Of a stretch of 64,000 nucleotides of DNA, positions 19,404 through 28,280 are shown piece by piece (the first letter of the stretch is position 1; the number at the start of each line of letters is the position of its first letter). The notes below the pieces were generated by a model. It did no database searches, was not told where the DNA came from, and saw only the letters and a program-made list of their open reading frames with translations. The translations under genes were made by a program, and so were the position numbers. Origin of the DNA: Adhaeribacter radiodurans (GTDB lineage: Bacteria; Bacteroidota; Bacteroidia; Cytophagales; Hymenobacteraceae); contig NZ_CP055153.1 in NCBI RefSeq assembly GCF_014075995.1, positions 3,534,001-3,598,000 on the forward strand, read 5' to 3'.

Positions 19404-21968
19404 ATGCCAGATTCAAGAAGAGAATTTTTAAAAAAAGCGGCCGTTTTAACTATGGGCGCTGGTTTGCTGGGTGCTATACCAGCCTCCATCCAAAAAGCTT
19501 TGGCTATTAATGCGTCGCCCGGCAGTACCTACCTGGATGCCGAACACGTTGTTTTTTTGATGCAGGAAAACCGCTCCTTCGATCATGCTTATGGTACACT
19601 CCAGGGCGTGCGGGGTTTTAACGACCCAAGGGCCATGGACTTACCGAATAAAAACAAAGTGTGGCTGCAATCCAATGCGGCTGGCCAAACCTTCGCTCCT
19701 TTCCGGTTAAACCTGAAAGACACCAAATCTACCTGGATGAGCGCTTTGCCCCATTCCTGGGCCGACCAGGTAGATGCCCGCAACAACGGCAAGTACGATA
19801 AATGGCTGGATTTTAAAAATTCGGGCAATAAAGACTATGCCCATTTGCCCTTAACGCTGGGCTACTTTAACCGGGCCGATATTCCTTTTTATTACTCCCT
19901 AGCCGATGCCTTTACCGTCTGCGACCAGTATTTCTGTTCGGCCTTAACGGGCACCAGTCCGAACCGGTGTTTTTTCTGGACCGGTACCATCCGCGAAGAG
20001 CAGCACGAAAAATCCAAAGCCCACGTCTGGAACGGCGAAATCGACCACAAAGATTTGCGCTGGACTACCTTCCCGGAACGGTTAGAAGATGCGGGCGTTT
20101 CCTGGAAAGTTTACCAGAATGAGCTAAGTATTGACACCGGTTTAGAAGGCGAAAAGGATGATTGGTTGGCGAATTTTACCGATAACGATTTAGAATTTTT
20201 TGCCCAGTACAACGTGCGACTGCACGCCAAACATCTGGAATATTTACAAAAACGGCCCGTTTCTTTAAAACAAGAAATAGAAGCTTTAGAAAAAGAAAAT
20301 CAGCAGAACAAATTAAGCGAGGAACAAAAAAAACAACTCGATAAAAAGAGAAAAGATTTAGTCGCCATTCTGCAGGAACAAAAAGAATGGACTCCGGAAC
20401 GCTATAATAAACTAAGCGACCGGGAGAAAAGCATTCACGCCAAAGCCTTTGTGACTAACCTGCACGACCCGGATTATCACGAACTTACCCGGCTTACTTA
20501 CAACGACAACGGCACGGAGCGCGAAGTAAACGTGCCCAAAGGCGATGTGTTACATCAATTCCGAAAGGATGTGCAAACCGGCAACTTGCCTACGGTTTCC
20601 TGGTTAGTAGCTTCTTCTAATTTCTCCGACCATCCGGGTTCGCCGTGGTACGGGGCCTGGTACGTGTCGGAAGTGCTGGATATTCTTACCCAAAATCCGG
20701 AAGTCTGGAAAAAAACCATTTTTGTTTTAAACTACGACGAAAACGACGGCTATTTTGATCACGTTCCCCCGTTCGTGCCGCCGCACCCAGACCGGCCCGA
20801 AACTGGTTTAGCTTCTAAAAACCTTGACACCCGGGTAGAGCATGTTACCATGGCCCAGGAAAAAGAAAGAGGCTACTCCGCCGACCGGCTGCGCGAAAGC
20901 CCGATTGGTTTAGGCTACCGGGTACCCATGGTAATAGCTTCGCCCTGGAGCCGGGGCGGATGGGTAAATTCGCAGGTATTTGATCATACTTCTTGTCTGC
21001 AATTTTTAGAAACTTTTTTAAATAAAAAGACCAGCCAGAAAATAGAAGAAACCAACATTAGTTCGTGGCGGCGTAGCATTTGCGGCGACTTAACTTCGGT
21101 GTTCCGACCTTACAACAACGAGAAATTTACCCTACCTACATCGGTTAATAAAAATGCCTTTATTCAAAGCATTCACCAGGCCAAATTCAAAGACCTGCCC
21201 GCGGGTTTTAAATTATTAACTCCGCAAGAAGTGGAAAGTATTAATAAAAATACCTCGGAGTTATTACCGCAACAAGAGCAAGGCACCCGCAACTCCTGCG
21301 CCTTACCTTACCAGATTTACGCTAACGGCCAACTAAGCGCTGATAAAAGGGCCTTTAAAGTAAGTTTTGCTTCTAACTCGGACATATTTGGCGACAAAAC
21401 CGCAGGCGTTCCTTTTCAGGTGTATGCTCCGGGTACGTTCCGGCAAACCAACGCCCAGCAACAACTCATAACCGATACTTTGGCCAACTGGGCTTTTGCC
21501 GTAAGCGCCGGTGACAAATTGGCCCAAACCTGGCCCCTAGCGGCTTTTGAGAACAACGCCTACCATTTAAGAACGTACGGTCCCAATGGTTTTTTCAGGG
21601 AGTTTATGGGCAACGCCCAGGATCCGGCTCTGGAAATACAATTAGAATACGAACGCCACCCGAAGAACAAAAAACAACTAACCGGCAATGCCCAATTAAA
21701 AATTAAGAATACCAGTAAAAATCAGGCGTATACCGTGGAGATTATTGACCTTGCGTATAAAGCCAATAATATAAAAAAACAAGTAAAACCTACCGCTTCG
21801 GGGCAGGCAGAAGTAACTATAAACCTGGACTTAAAACGCAGTTCTAACTGGTACGATTTCAGTGTAAAAGTAACGGGGCATACTTCTTTTGAACAAAGAT
21901 TTGCCGGCCGGGTAGAAACGGGCAAGCACGGCTCTACCGATCCGTTTATGGGCCGGGCAGTTGTTTAA
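19404..21968 (+). CDS. phosphocholine-specific phospholipase C (Tat-exported)
   Basis: An 854-residue enzyme of the acid-phosphatase-superfamily phospholipase C group. It starts with a twin-arginine signal (SRREFLKKAAV, hydrophobic stretch, ALA cleavage region). The phosphoesterase core begins with VVFLMQENRSFDHAYG and includes ALTGTSPNRCFFWTGT (nucleophile Thr region) and VLNYDENDGYFDHVPP. The metal- and substrate-binding order is as in Pseudomonas PlcN/PlcH. Two C-terminal DUF756-type beta domains follow (about residues 640-850). It should cleave phosphatidylcholine or similar lipids outside the cytoplasm. A coiled-coil insertion (KQEIEALEKENQQNKLSEEQ) near residues 290-330 distinguishes it. 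Confidence 0.92.
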   Translation: MPDSRREFLKKAAVLTMGAGLLGAIPASIQKALAINASPGSTYLDAEHVVFLMQENRSFDHAYGTLQGVRGFNDPRAMDLPNKNKVWLQSNAAGQTFAPFRLNLKDTKSTWMSALPHSWADQVDARNNGKYDKWLDFKNSGNKDYAHLPLTLGYFNRADIPFYYSLADAFTVCDQYFCSALTGTSPNRCFFWTGTIREEQHEKSKAHVWNGEIDHKDLRWTTFPERLEDAGVSWKVYQNELSIDTGLEGEKDDWLANFTDNDLEFFAQYNVRLHAKHLEYLQKRPVSLKQEIEALEKENQQNKLSEEQKKQLDKKRKDLVAILQEQKEWTPERYNKLSDREKSIHAKAFVTNLHDPDYHELTRLTYNDNGTEREVNVPKGDVLHQFRKDVQTGNLPTVSWLVASSNFSDHPGSPWYGAWYVSEVLDILTQNPEVWKKTIFVLNYDENDGYFDHVPPFVPPHPDRPETGLASKNLDTRVEHVTMAQEKERGYSADRLRESPIGLGYRVPMVIASPWSRGGWVNSQVFDHTSCLQFLETFLNKKTSQKIEETNISSWRRSICGDLTSVFRPYNNEKFTLPTSVNKNAFIQSIHQAKFKDLPAGFKLLTPQEVESINKNTSELLPQQEQGTRNSCALPYQIYANGQLSADKRAFKVSFASNSDIFGDKTAGVPFQVYAPGTFRQTNAQQQLITDTLANWAFAVSAGDKLAQTWPLAAFENNAYHLRTYGPNGFFREFMGNAQDPALEIQLEYERHPKNKKQLTGNAQLKIKNTSKNQAYTVEIIDLAYKANNIKKQVKPTASGQAEVTINLDLKRSSNWYDFSVKVTGHTSFEQRFAGRVETGKHGSTDPFMGRAVV

Positions 21969-22191
21969 ATTTACTAAAATCTGCTCTTTATTGCCGTTAC
22001 CCAGCTAATAATTAAATGAAACAAGTGCACTTAAGTAAAAGGAGTTAGCTTAATTCATACTATTTTCCCATGGCTGTTTTAATTCTTTCTATTTTGGTTG
22101 TACGCGATGTTCTATATTAACCTTTATAACCATTCAGTCAGTTTTTTCTACTAATTAAACCAGTATTTGGGCCAGTGAGTCAGTTATCGGT

Positions 22192-23286
22192 TTGCTGGTT
22201 CCAAGCTGGTTTCTTACTTTGTGGTGGATCTTCTCCTTACTATTACCCTTGAAACTAACCCAAAGCTACTGGATTCGCTTAATTGGAATTATAATTCTGG
22301 CTCTGCTCCGATTTGGATTATTCGGTTCAGTTAACTTTGCTATGGAAGGGGCCATTACCTGGCAATGGATAATAGATAATACCTTAATTCCTGCGGTAAT
22401 CATTTGGGAAACCAGCCGCTTAGTGGTAGTGTATTTTCATCGTTGGTACGCTTTAAAACCCTCTACCAAAAGGTTTACCCTGGAAGTACTTGCCGTATTA
22501 GGAGGCAATGCCGTTTTATTTACCGGTACCATGTTGCTGCACGAAAGCCCTAAAGAACTTTTAGCCGTTAATCCTTTTTTTCTATTTTATGGCTACATGT
22601 ATACGTTTTTGTACGGCGTTTTAGTAGCCGCTTTTTACGAATTACTATTTTATATGGAAGCCTGGAAAATAGCTACCCAAGAAGCCGAAGAACTCAAAAA
22701 AATAAACTTACTAATTCAACTCGAATCGCTAAAGAATCAGGTGAAGCCGCATTTTCTATTTAATAGTTTAAATACCTTAACCGCTTTGGTAGAAAAAGAC
22801 CAGGCTCAAGCCGTAAAATTTATCGCCGAATTAGCCCAGGTATATCGTTATCTTTTGCAAAGCAACGAAAAAGGCCTCATTGCCCTGGACCAGGAACTTC
22901 AGTTTACCCAAGCTTATTATTTTTTACTTCGCACACGTTTCGGCGAAGGCATTTCCCTAAAGGTTGAAGTAACTGATAGTGTTCACGATTGCCTGATTCC
23001 GCCACTTACTTTACAAATTTTGCTGGAAAATGCCATGAAGCACAACCAGGTATCTGTTCGCAAACCGTTAGTAGTAAGTATCCAGAACGAAGCGGAAGAA
23101 TGGTTGGTAGTAAGCAATAACCTGCAATTAAAACGAGTAGCAGCTTCCTCTACTGGCATGGGTTTGGCTAACATAGCTGCTAAATACAAGATTTTGCATC
23201 AACCGGATATTATTATTTTACATGAAGAAAACAATTTTACAGTGAAGGTTCCGCTGCTAAAACCAGCCGCCGTATTAACATCTTAA
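22192..23286 (+). CDS. LytS/YehU-type sensor histidine kinase, uncertain start
   Basis: A 364-residue membrane kinase of the His_kinase (PF06580) family. Four N-terminal helices (about residues 3-150) are followed by a coiled coil, the phospho-acceptor segment LKNQVKPHFLFNSLNTLTALV and an atypical ATPase with LQILLENAMKHN and GMGLANIAAKY. The frame has no good ATG: 22192 is TTG, and the frame stays open only to 22159, so the N-terminus may be damaged or use a rare start. The LytTR response regulator that normally follows is present only as a decayed stub, so signalling through the usual partner is probably lost. Confidence 0.83.
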   Translation: MLVPSWFLTLWWIFSLLLPLKLTQSYWIRLIGIIILALLRFGLFGSVNFAMEGAITWQWIIDNTLIPAVIIWETSRLVVVYFHRWYALKPSTKRFTLEVLAVLGGNAVLFTGTMLLHESPKELLAVNPFFLFYGYMYTFLYGVLVAAFYELLFYMEAWKIATQEAEELKKINLLIQLESLKNQVKPHFLFNSLNTLTALVEKDQAQAVKFIAELAQVYRYLLQSNEKGLIALDQELQFTQAYYFLLRTRFGEGISLKVEVTDSVHDCLIPPLTLQILLENAMKHNQVSVRKPLVVSIQNEAEEWLVVSNNLQLKRVAASSTGMGLANIAAKYKILHQPDIIILHEENNFTVKVPLLKPAAVLTS

Positions 23287-23366
23287 TTATTGAAGATAAA
23301 ATACTTGTAGCCAACTCTGTAACCATAACACTGGAGCATTTTAAGGTAAATATAAGCTGGCTCTGA
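23271..23366 (+). pseudogene. N-terminal remnant of LytTR-type response regulator
   Basis: Overlapping the end of the LytS-type kinase in another frame, the sequence reads INILIIEDKILVANSVTITLE, then HFKVNISWL and a stop at 23364-23366. The opening matches the first beta strand and acidic pocket of receiver domains (ILIIEDE-I-A-S---LE), including the two acidic residues, in the place where the cognate regulator should start. The phospho-acceptor Asp, the rest of the receiver and the DNA-binding domain are absent. No good start codon is visible. Confidence 0.6.
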
Positions 23367-23591
23367 ATTCCCCATTTAACAACAAGCGGTACGTGAGCCG
23401 CAGCTGGGAACCTGATTTACTAAATCGTTAGTTGTTAACTTAATCGGGTTTTTAAAAGCGCTCTTCGCCTGTTTTAATTTATTTTGCTTCTTAGTTTTAT
23501 TTAAATAAAGTGCATTCGAGACAAGCACTTACTTATACAAAAAAAATACTCTTAGCACAGTTAAAACTATACTTCTGCTGTTTTTTTGTTT
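23367..23591. other. spacer after decayed regulator
   Basis: AT-rich bases between the regulator stub and the terminator, containing a palindromic GATTTACTAAATC copy (23414-23426). No further regulator sequence could be recognised, so the rest of that gene appears deleted, not just frameshifted. Confidence 0.3.
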
Positions 23592-23648
23592 ATTAGAGTC
23601 CTTCAGCAGGAAACTATTTCAAATAATTTCCTGCTGAAGGACTCTAAT
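23592..23648. terminator. strong bidirectional terminator
   Basis: A perfect 22-bp inverted repeat (arms 23592-23613 and 23627-23648) with a 13-base loop, preceded by a T-run. It separates the plus-strand kinase from the minus-strand SulP gene, which stops at 23737. Confidence 0.85.
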
Positions 23649-23736
23649 GGGAATAGAATATCTCATTTCTGAGGGGGTTCTTTTCTTTCGAACTCACTTT
23701 AAAATAAGCCCTTGGCAGCAGAATAGTGTATAAGTG

Positions 23737-25271
23737 TTATTTATCGGCTGCAACATGATAGATAGGATCTTCTAAAATATTAACATCAATTACTGATTGT
23801 GCATTTTTTAACAATAAACGGCAGTCTTCGCTTAAATGCTTGAGATGTAATTTTTTTCCGGCCAGGTAATACCGCTCGGTAAGCTTATTCAAGGCTTCTA
23901 TTCCCGACATATCTGCCACCCGACTATCTTTAAAGTCGATGATTACTTCTTGCGGATCATTAGAGATCTCAAACTTTTCATTAAAGGCAGTTACGGAACC
24001 AAAGAAAAGAGGACCGTATATTTCATAATGCTTAATTCCTTTTTCATCAATGTATTTTCTGGCCCTGATTCGTTTGGCACTATCCCAGGCAAATACCAAA
24101 GCCGAAATAATAACGCCCACCAGCACAGCCAAAGCCAGATTATGTAACCAAATGGTAATTACAGCTACAAGGATTCCCACAAAAACATCTTGCCGGGGCA
24201 TTTTATTAATTATCCGAAAGCTCATCCATTCAAAGGTTCCGATAGCCACCATAATCATTACTCCGGTTAACGCCGCCATGGGAACTCTTTCAATTACGGG
24301 TGCACCAATAAAAATAATTAATAATATGGTGAGTGCGGCGATAATACCAGACAGCCTGGCTCTTGCTCCGGCGGAGAGGTTTACCAACGTTTGCGCAATC
24401 ATCGGACAACCTCCCATTCCGAAGAAAAATCCGTTCAGGATATTAGCCCCCCCTGCGCCAGACATTCCCGGTTACCATTGCCCCGGGAGGCGGTAATTTC
24501 GTCTACCAGATTCAGAGTCAACAATCCTTCGGTTAAACCCACTCCTGCCATAATAAAGGCATAAGGAGTAATTACTTTTAATGTGTCCAGTGAAAAAGGA
24601 ACCTTGGGGATGTGAAAGGGTGGAAAACCTCCGCTTACCGAGGCAATATCTTTCACTGTTCTGGTATCCAATTCAAAACCCAACACTACCAGAAAAACCA
24701 CTATAATAGCAGCTAAGGAAGGAGGAATGGCTTTAGTAATGCGGGGAAATAACACCACTAAGGCAATAGTTAAAGCAACTAAACCGGCCATTATTAGTAG
24801 TGGTTGGCCCGTCAGCCAGGTTACTTGCCCGTTTACTACGGTTTTAAATTGCTCTAATTGGGCCATAAAAATAATTACTGCCAAACCGTTTACAAAACCA
24901 AACATTACCGGCTGCGGCACCAGACGGATAAACTTCCCCATTTTGAATAATCCTACCAGAATTTGTACAACTCCGGCTAAAGCCACTGCGGCAAAAACAT
25001 ATTCGATGCCATGCGATTTCATAAGAGCAATTAAAACCACTGCGGTAGCACCAGCCCCACCCGAAATTAAGCCCGGTCTTCCGCCAAAAATAGCAGTTAC
25101 TAAGCCCATAATAAAAGAGGCATGTAAACCAACTAAAGGGGGAAACCCGGCCAAAATGGCAAACGACAGGGATTCCGGCATCATGGTCATGGCTACCGTT
25201 AAACCCGCCAGAATTTCATTTTTGTAATTAACCTTTTGAGAAAAGTCAAACAGACGTAAATAAGGCTTCAT
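23737..25271 (-). pseudogene. SulP family anion transporter, frameshifted at a G7 run
   Basis: Two overlapping minus-strand frames make one SulP transporter of about 510 residues. The first 278 residues (MKPYLRLFDFSQKVNYKNE ... LVDEITASRGNGNRECLAQGG) carry the N-terminal membrane helices. The second frame resumes with ANILNGFFFGMGGCPMIAQT and runs through the last helices to a C-terminal STAS domain (VIIDFKDSRVADMSGIEALNKL). The break falls at a run of seven C on the plus strand (24447-24453); eight would restore the family sequence NRECLAQGGANI. Either a recent frameshift, a phase-variable tract or a homopolymer sequencing error. Expected substrates are sulfate, bicarbonate or other anions. 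A possible -7 box (TACTTTTG, 25404-25411) lies far upstream. Confidence 0.88.
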
Positions 25272-25845
25272 CCTTAACTAGGTAAATTGAAAAATTTTAG
25301 AAAATACAAGCGCCTTCCGGAGCAGAAGAAGGTGCAAATAGAGAGTATAGAAACTCAGGGCGGGGTTACCGGACTATAATAAATAATAGATCTCATTGCG
25401 CCGCAAAAGTAGCAGAATACATAGTTTTACTAAAATAAAAATTTAATTTATTGTCTATTGGTTTAATTATATAATGTATCTTTTATTTAAGTTACGCATT
25501 AAGTATTAAGCGGCGACAACCGTGCATAAAACAATTACTAGACTTCAGCACTTCAAGAAACTGCTCCGGCAAGAGAAAATTCAGCTTGTTTTATTAGCTT
25601 TACAACTGCCGCTCACGACTGCTTTTTTGCGAATTCGTTGTTATTATTTCCCATACTGGAACATCTAACTTACTTTCAGGTACAAATAGCAAGTCGCGGG
25701 AAATTTTATTACCTCATCTCCTTACTGGTACTATTATCTTTAAATAGTTTTAAGTTTTAGAGATCTCTAAAGTAGTTTATTTTATGCGGCATTTTTAAAA
25801 ACGAAACGATCATCATTTGGATTAGTTAATCCGCATAGAATATAA
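25272..25845. other. intergenic region
   Basis: About 570 bases upstream of SulP, with no supported gene. A GTG-started frame of 48 codons (from 25521) shows no family likeness. The orphan terminator that follows hints at a short unannotated transcript here or from the other side. Confidence 0.35.
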
Positions 25846-25886
25846 AACTAAAAAGCCTAACAAATTAAAAGTTAGGCTTTTTAGTT
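25846..25886. terminator. orphan terminator hairpin
   Basis: A perfect 16-bp inverted repeat (25846-25861 and 25871-25886) with a 9-base loop. The stem contains AAAAAGCC/GGCTTTTT, giving a U-rich 3' arm on the plus strand. No gene ends nearby on either strand: upstream is the 5' end of SulP and downstream is the 5' end of HPP. Confidence 0.7.
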
Positions 25887-26025
25887 AATCTTAAACTTTG
25901 ACAAAGACTTATCTAATTTACGCAGGGTTTAGAAACAGCGTTCCAAAACAGGAATGTATTTTGATTAAAACAATGATCAACGCCTCAAATTTGCCAGTAA
26001 ATCTTTCCGGGAAACTTTCTCTTCA

Positions 26026-26033
26026 TACCTTTG
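26026..26033 (+). promoter_or_regulatory. -7 box TACCTTTG for the HPP gene
   Basis: A perfect TAnnTTTG box 27 bases before the ATG at 26061. A TTG codon at 26031 that could be taken as the start lies inside this box, which argues for the ATG. No good -33 TTTG at standard spacing is visible. Confidence 0.5.
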
Positions 26034-26060
26034 TTCGAAATTCTATTTAGAAATTCTTTC

Positions 26061-26642
26061 ATGAAGAAAAAGTTGAAAAAGCATGCCAAGCGAGCCCGGT
26101 ATGTTTTTTATAAAGAAACGCTGCTGGATTACAAAGAACACTTCTGGACTTTTATTGGCTCTTTTATGGGCATTAGCTTAATTGGTTTACTAAACAGTCG
26201 CTATTTCTCTGCTTCCGATAATCTCTTTTTAATTGGCTCTTTTGGAGCTTCTTCGGTGTTAACGTATGGTATAATTAATAGCCCTTTGGCCCAACCACGT
26301 AATCTGATTGGGGGGCACGTTCTCTCGGCTTTAGTAGGAGTTACCGTTCATCAGTTAATTCCGCATGAAATGTGGCTGGCCAGTGCTCTCTCGGTGTCGC
26401 TCTCTATTGTGCTGATGCAAATAACGAAAACCCTGCATCCGCCAGGAGGAGCTACCGCCTTGATTGCAACTATTGGTTCACCTAAAATTCAAAGTTTAGG
26501 CTACTTATACGTATTAAGTCCGGTGCTATCGGGGGTGCTGATTCTTCTACTGGTAGCCTTAATTTTCAATAACTTAACGCCACACCGCCGTTATCCGATG
26601 AACAAGAACTGGTATAAAGTATGGAAACGACGATACCGCTAA
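26061..26642 (+). CDS. HPP family membrane protein
   Basis: A 193-residue integral membrane protein with four helices. It has the HPP signature LHPPGGATALIA near residue 125, plus GSFGASSVLTYG and LAQPRNLIGGHVLSALVGV, which are the most conserved blocks of the family. HPP proteins include a plant plastid nitrite transporter; bacterial members are mostly uncharacterised. The start at 26061 is chosen because the longer TTG start lies in a promoter box. It converges on a flavohaemoglobin gene, which fits a nitrogen-oxide theme. Confidence 0.88.
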   Translation: MKKKLKKHAKRARYVFYKETLLDYKEHFWTFIGSFMGISLIGLLNSRYFSASDNLFLIGSFGASSVLTYGIINSPLAQPRNLIGGHVLSALVGVTVHQLIPHEMWLASALSVSLSIVLMQITKTLHPPGGATALIATIGSPKIQSLGYLYVLSPVLSGVLILLLVALIFNNLTPHRRYPMNKNWYKVWKRRYR

Positions 26643-26666
26643 AAAATTTACTAAATCACCCATATT

Positions 26667-26703
26667 AGTTTCGCTCCAAGCTTCTATCTCTTGGAACGAA
26701 ACT
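26667..26703. terminator. bidirectional terminator between HPP and hmp
   Basis: A 14-bp stem with one mismatch (arms 26667-26680 and 26690-26703), 9-base loop, lying between two convergent stops (26642 and 26735). Confidence 0.75.
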
Positions 26704-26734
26704 TTGATGTTATCTGCTTGCTTTCTTTAATTCG

Positions 26735-27949
26735 TTAATGAAGGGCTAATACATTTGGGCCAAATTCTTCGTAATGAATGGCAGCTTTGTTTACTTCCAG
26801 CGCTCTTAAATCCTGAAACTGTTTTTGAATAAAGGGAGCTGGCCCACAGATATAATAATCTGCTCCGGGCAGAATAGCTTTTTCTTTTAGTTGCTTTAAA
26901 TTTACCACTCCTGCATAGTAAGGGTGTTCGGGTGCTATTTCCTCTAATTGGTCATAGAATATGTGCCGCTTAAATCGCTGTTGCTGGCCATGTAAAGCTT
27001 CAATGCGATCTTTAAAAGCGTGTACATTCGGATGTCGGGAACCATGCACCCACACAATTTCTCGCGGGCTATTAGTGCTGATAAGATAATCTAACATACT
27101 AAGCAAAGGAGTTTGCCCCACGCCTCCGCTAATGAGCACCACGGGTCCGGATTTACTCGTATTTAGAATAAAGTCCCCGGCTGGCGCAGAAATTTCTACA
27201 ATATCTCCCTCCTCAATGTGATCATGCAGACGGTTACTGATTAAGCCGTTCGGTCGAAGGTTCGCACCTGCTTCCTTTTTCACCGAAATCCGGTAATACT
27301 CTCCGTTAGGTGCATTCGATAAACTATATTGCCGGGGCTGAAACAAATTTAACTCCGGCAGAAACAAACGCACACTTACGTACTGCCCAGGTTGAAAATC
27401 GGCTACTCTTCCTCCATCCGCCGGATAAAAATAAAACGAAGTAATCTCGGCAGACTCCCGCTCTTTTTGTTTTACCAGAAAGGGACGCCATCCGGTCCAT
27501 CCTCCTTCTTTGGCGGTGGCACCTTTATAAAGGCCGGTTTCAATCCCGGTCATAATATCAGCTAATTGACCGTAAGCAACTCCCCAAGCCTCCAGTAATT
27601 CCGGCGTGGCTCCTTCGCCCAGCACTTCTCCAATAGAAGCGAGTAAGTGTTTTCCAACAATAGCATAATGTTCGGGACGGATGTCTAAACTAGTATGTTT
27701 ATGAGCAATTTGAGTAACAGAGGAACGTAAAACAGAAAGATTCTCGATGTTGTCGGCGTAATTGAGTACGGCCATTGCTAAAGCTGTTTGCTGCTTGCCA
27801 CTCTGTTGATTGCCCATGTTAAAGACATGCTTTAATTCCGGGTGATGCGTAAACATGCGCTTGTAGAAATGAGAGGTTAAAGCTACACCATGTTCTTTTA
27901 AGATGGGTACAGTAGCCTTAATTAATTCTTTTTGCCTTGGTGTGATCAT
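26735..27949 (-). CDS. hmp: flavohaemoglobin / nitric oxide dioxygenase
   Basis: A 404-residue protein that should oxidise NO to nitrate with O2 and NAD(P)H. The globin domain (about residues 1-140) has the proximal His in IAHKHTSLDIRPEHYAIVGKHLL. The FAD domain has RQYSLSNAPNGEYYRISVK near residue 205, and the NAD domain has VVLISGGVGQTPLLSML near 270 and a C-terminal FGPN. Length and domain order are those of Hmp. A -7 box lies just upstream. Convergent with HPP and close to anion channels; regulation by an NO sensor is likely for the family, but no operator was recognised. Confidence 0.95.
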   Translation of the reverse strand: MITPRQKELIKATVPILKEHGVALTSHFYKRMFTHHPELKHVFNMGNQQSGKQQTALAMAVLNYADNIENLSVLRSSVTQIAHKHTSLDIRPEHYAIVGKHLLASIGEVLGEGATPELLEAWGVAYGQLADIMTGIETGLYKGATAKEGGWTGWRPFLVKQKERESAEITSFYFYPADGGRVADFQPGQYVSVRLFLPELNLFQPRQYSLSNAPNGEYYRISVKKEAGANLRPNGLISNRLHDHIEEGDIVEISAPAGDFILNTSKSGPVVLISGGVGQTPLLSMLDYLISTNSPREIVWVHGSRHPNVHAFKDRIEALHGQQQRFKRHIFYDQLEEIAPEHPYYAGVVNLKQLKEKAILPGADYYICGPAPFIQKQFQDLRALEVNKAAIHYEEFGPNVLALH

Positions 27950-27975
27950 AATTAATTTTTAAAAAGATTACCGGC

Positions 27976-27983
27976 GCAAACTT
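27976..27983 (-). promoter_or_regulatory. hmp: -7 box TAAGTTTG for hmp
   Basis: Perfect TAnnTTTG on the minus strand, 27 bases before the hmp ATG. No -33 TTTG is seen at the usual spacing, consistent with activator dependence or a weak promoter. Confidence 0.45.
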
Positions 27984-28280
27984 ATTACCTTCTAGGGTTA
28001 GGCTTTATAACATCTATCATATTACTACAGGATATTTATCATTGTTAAGACGAAAATTTAAGTAGATAGATTTCGTCACCAACTAAACTAATTTCACTAA
28101 AAACTTACCTATAATCACTTTTTACCAGTTGCTGAGTTATAAGTACCTCGACAAAAATAAATGTTCATTTTCATGCACAACTTTAGTTGAAAATCAACCA
28201 ATCCTACTTCTATTAAACTTAGGAGGGGAGCTTTTCCCCTTACTCATCATCTATCATTTAATTTGTCTCTTTACTTAGTT
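27984..28280. other. spacer upstream of hmp
   Basis: AT-rich sequence between hmp and the ClC gene stop, which lies at the far end. It contains AAAATAAATGTTC (near 28155), also found near 31511. No gene is recognised. Confidence 0.3.

Noticed and set aside
24050-24496. Plus-strand frame of 148 codons inside the SulP gene
   Set aside because: It is antisense to the conserved SulP coding sequence and shows low-complexity composition (T/I/A/N-rich) typical of a shadow frame.
25521-25667. GTG-started frame of 48 codons in the SulP-HPP gap
   Set aside because: No start context, no family likeness and leucine-rich chance composition; not enough to call a gene.
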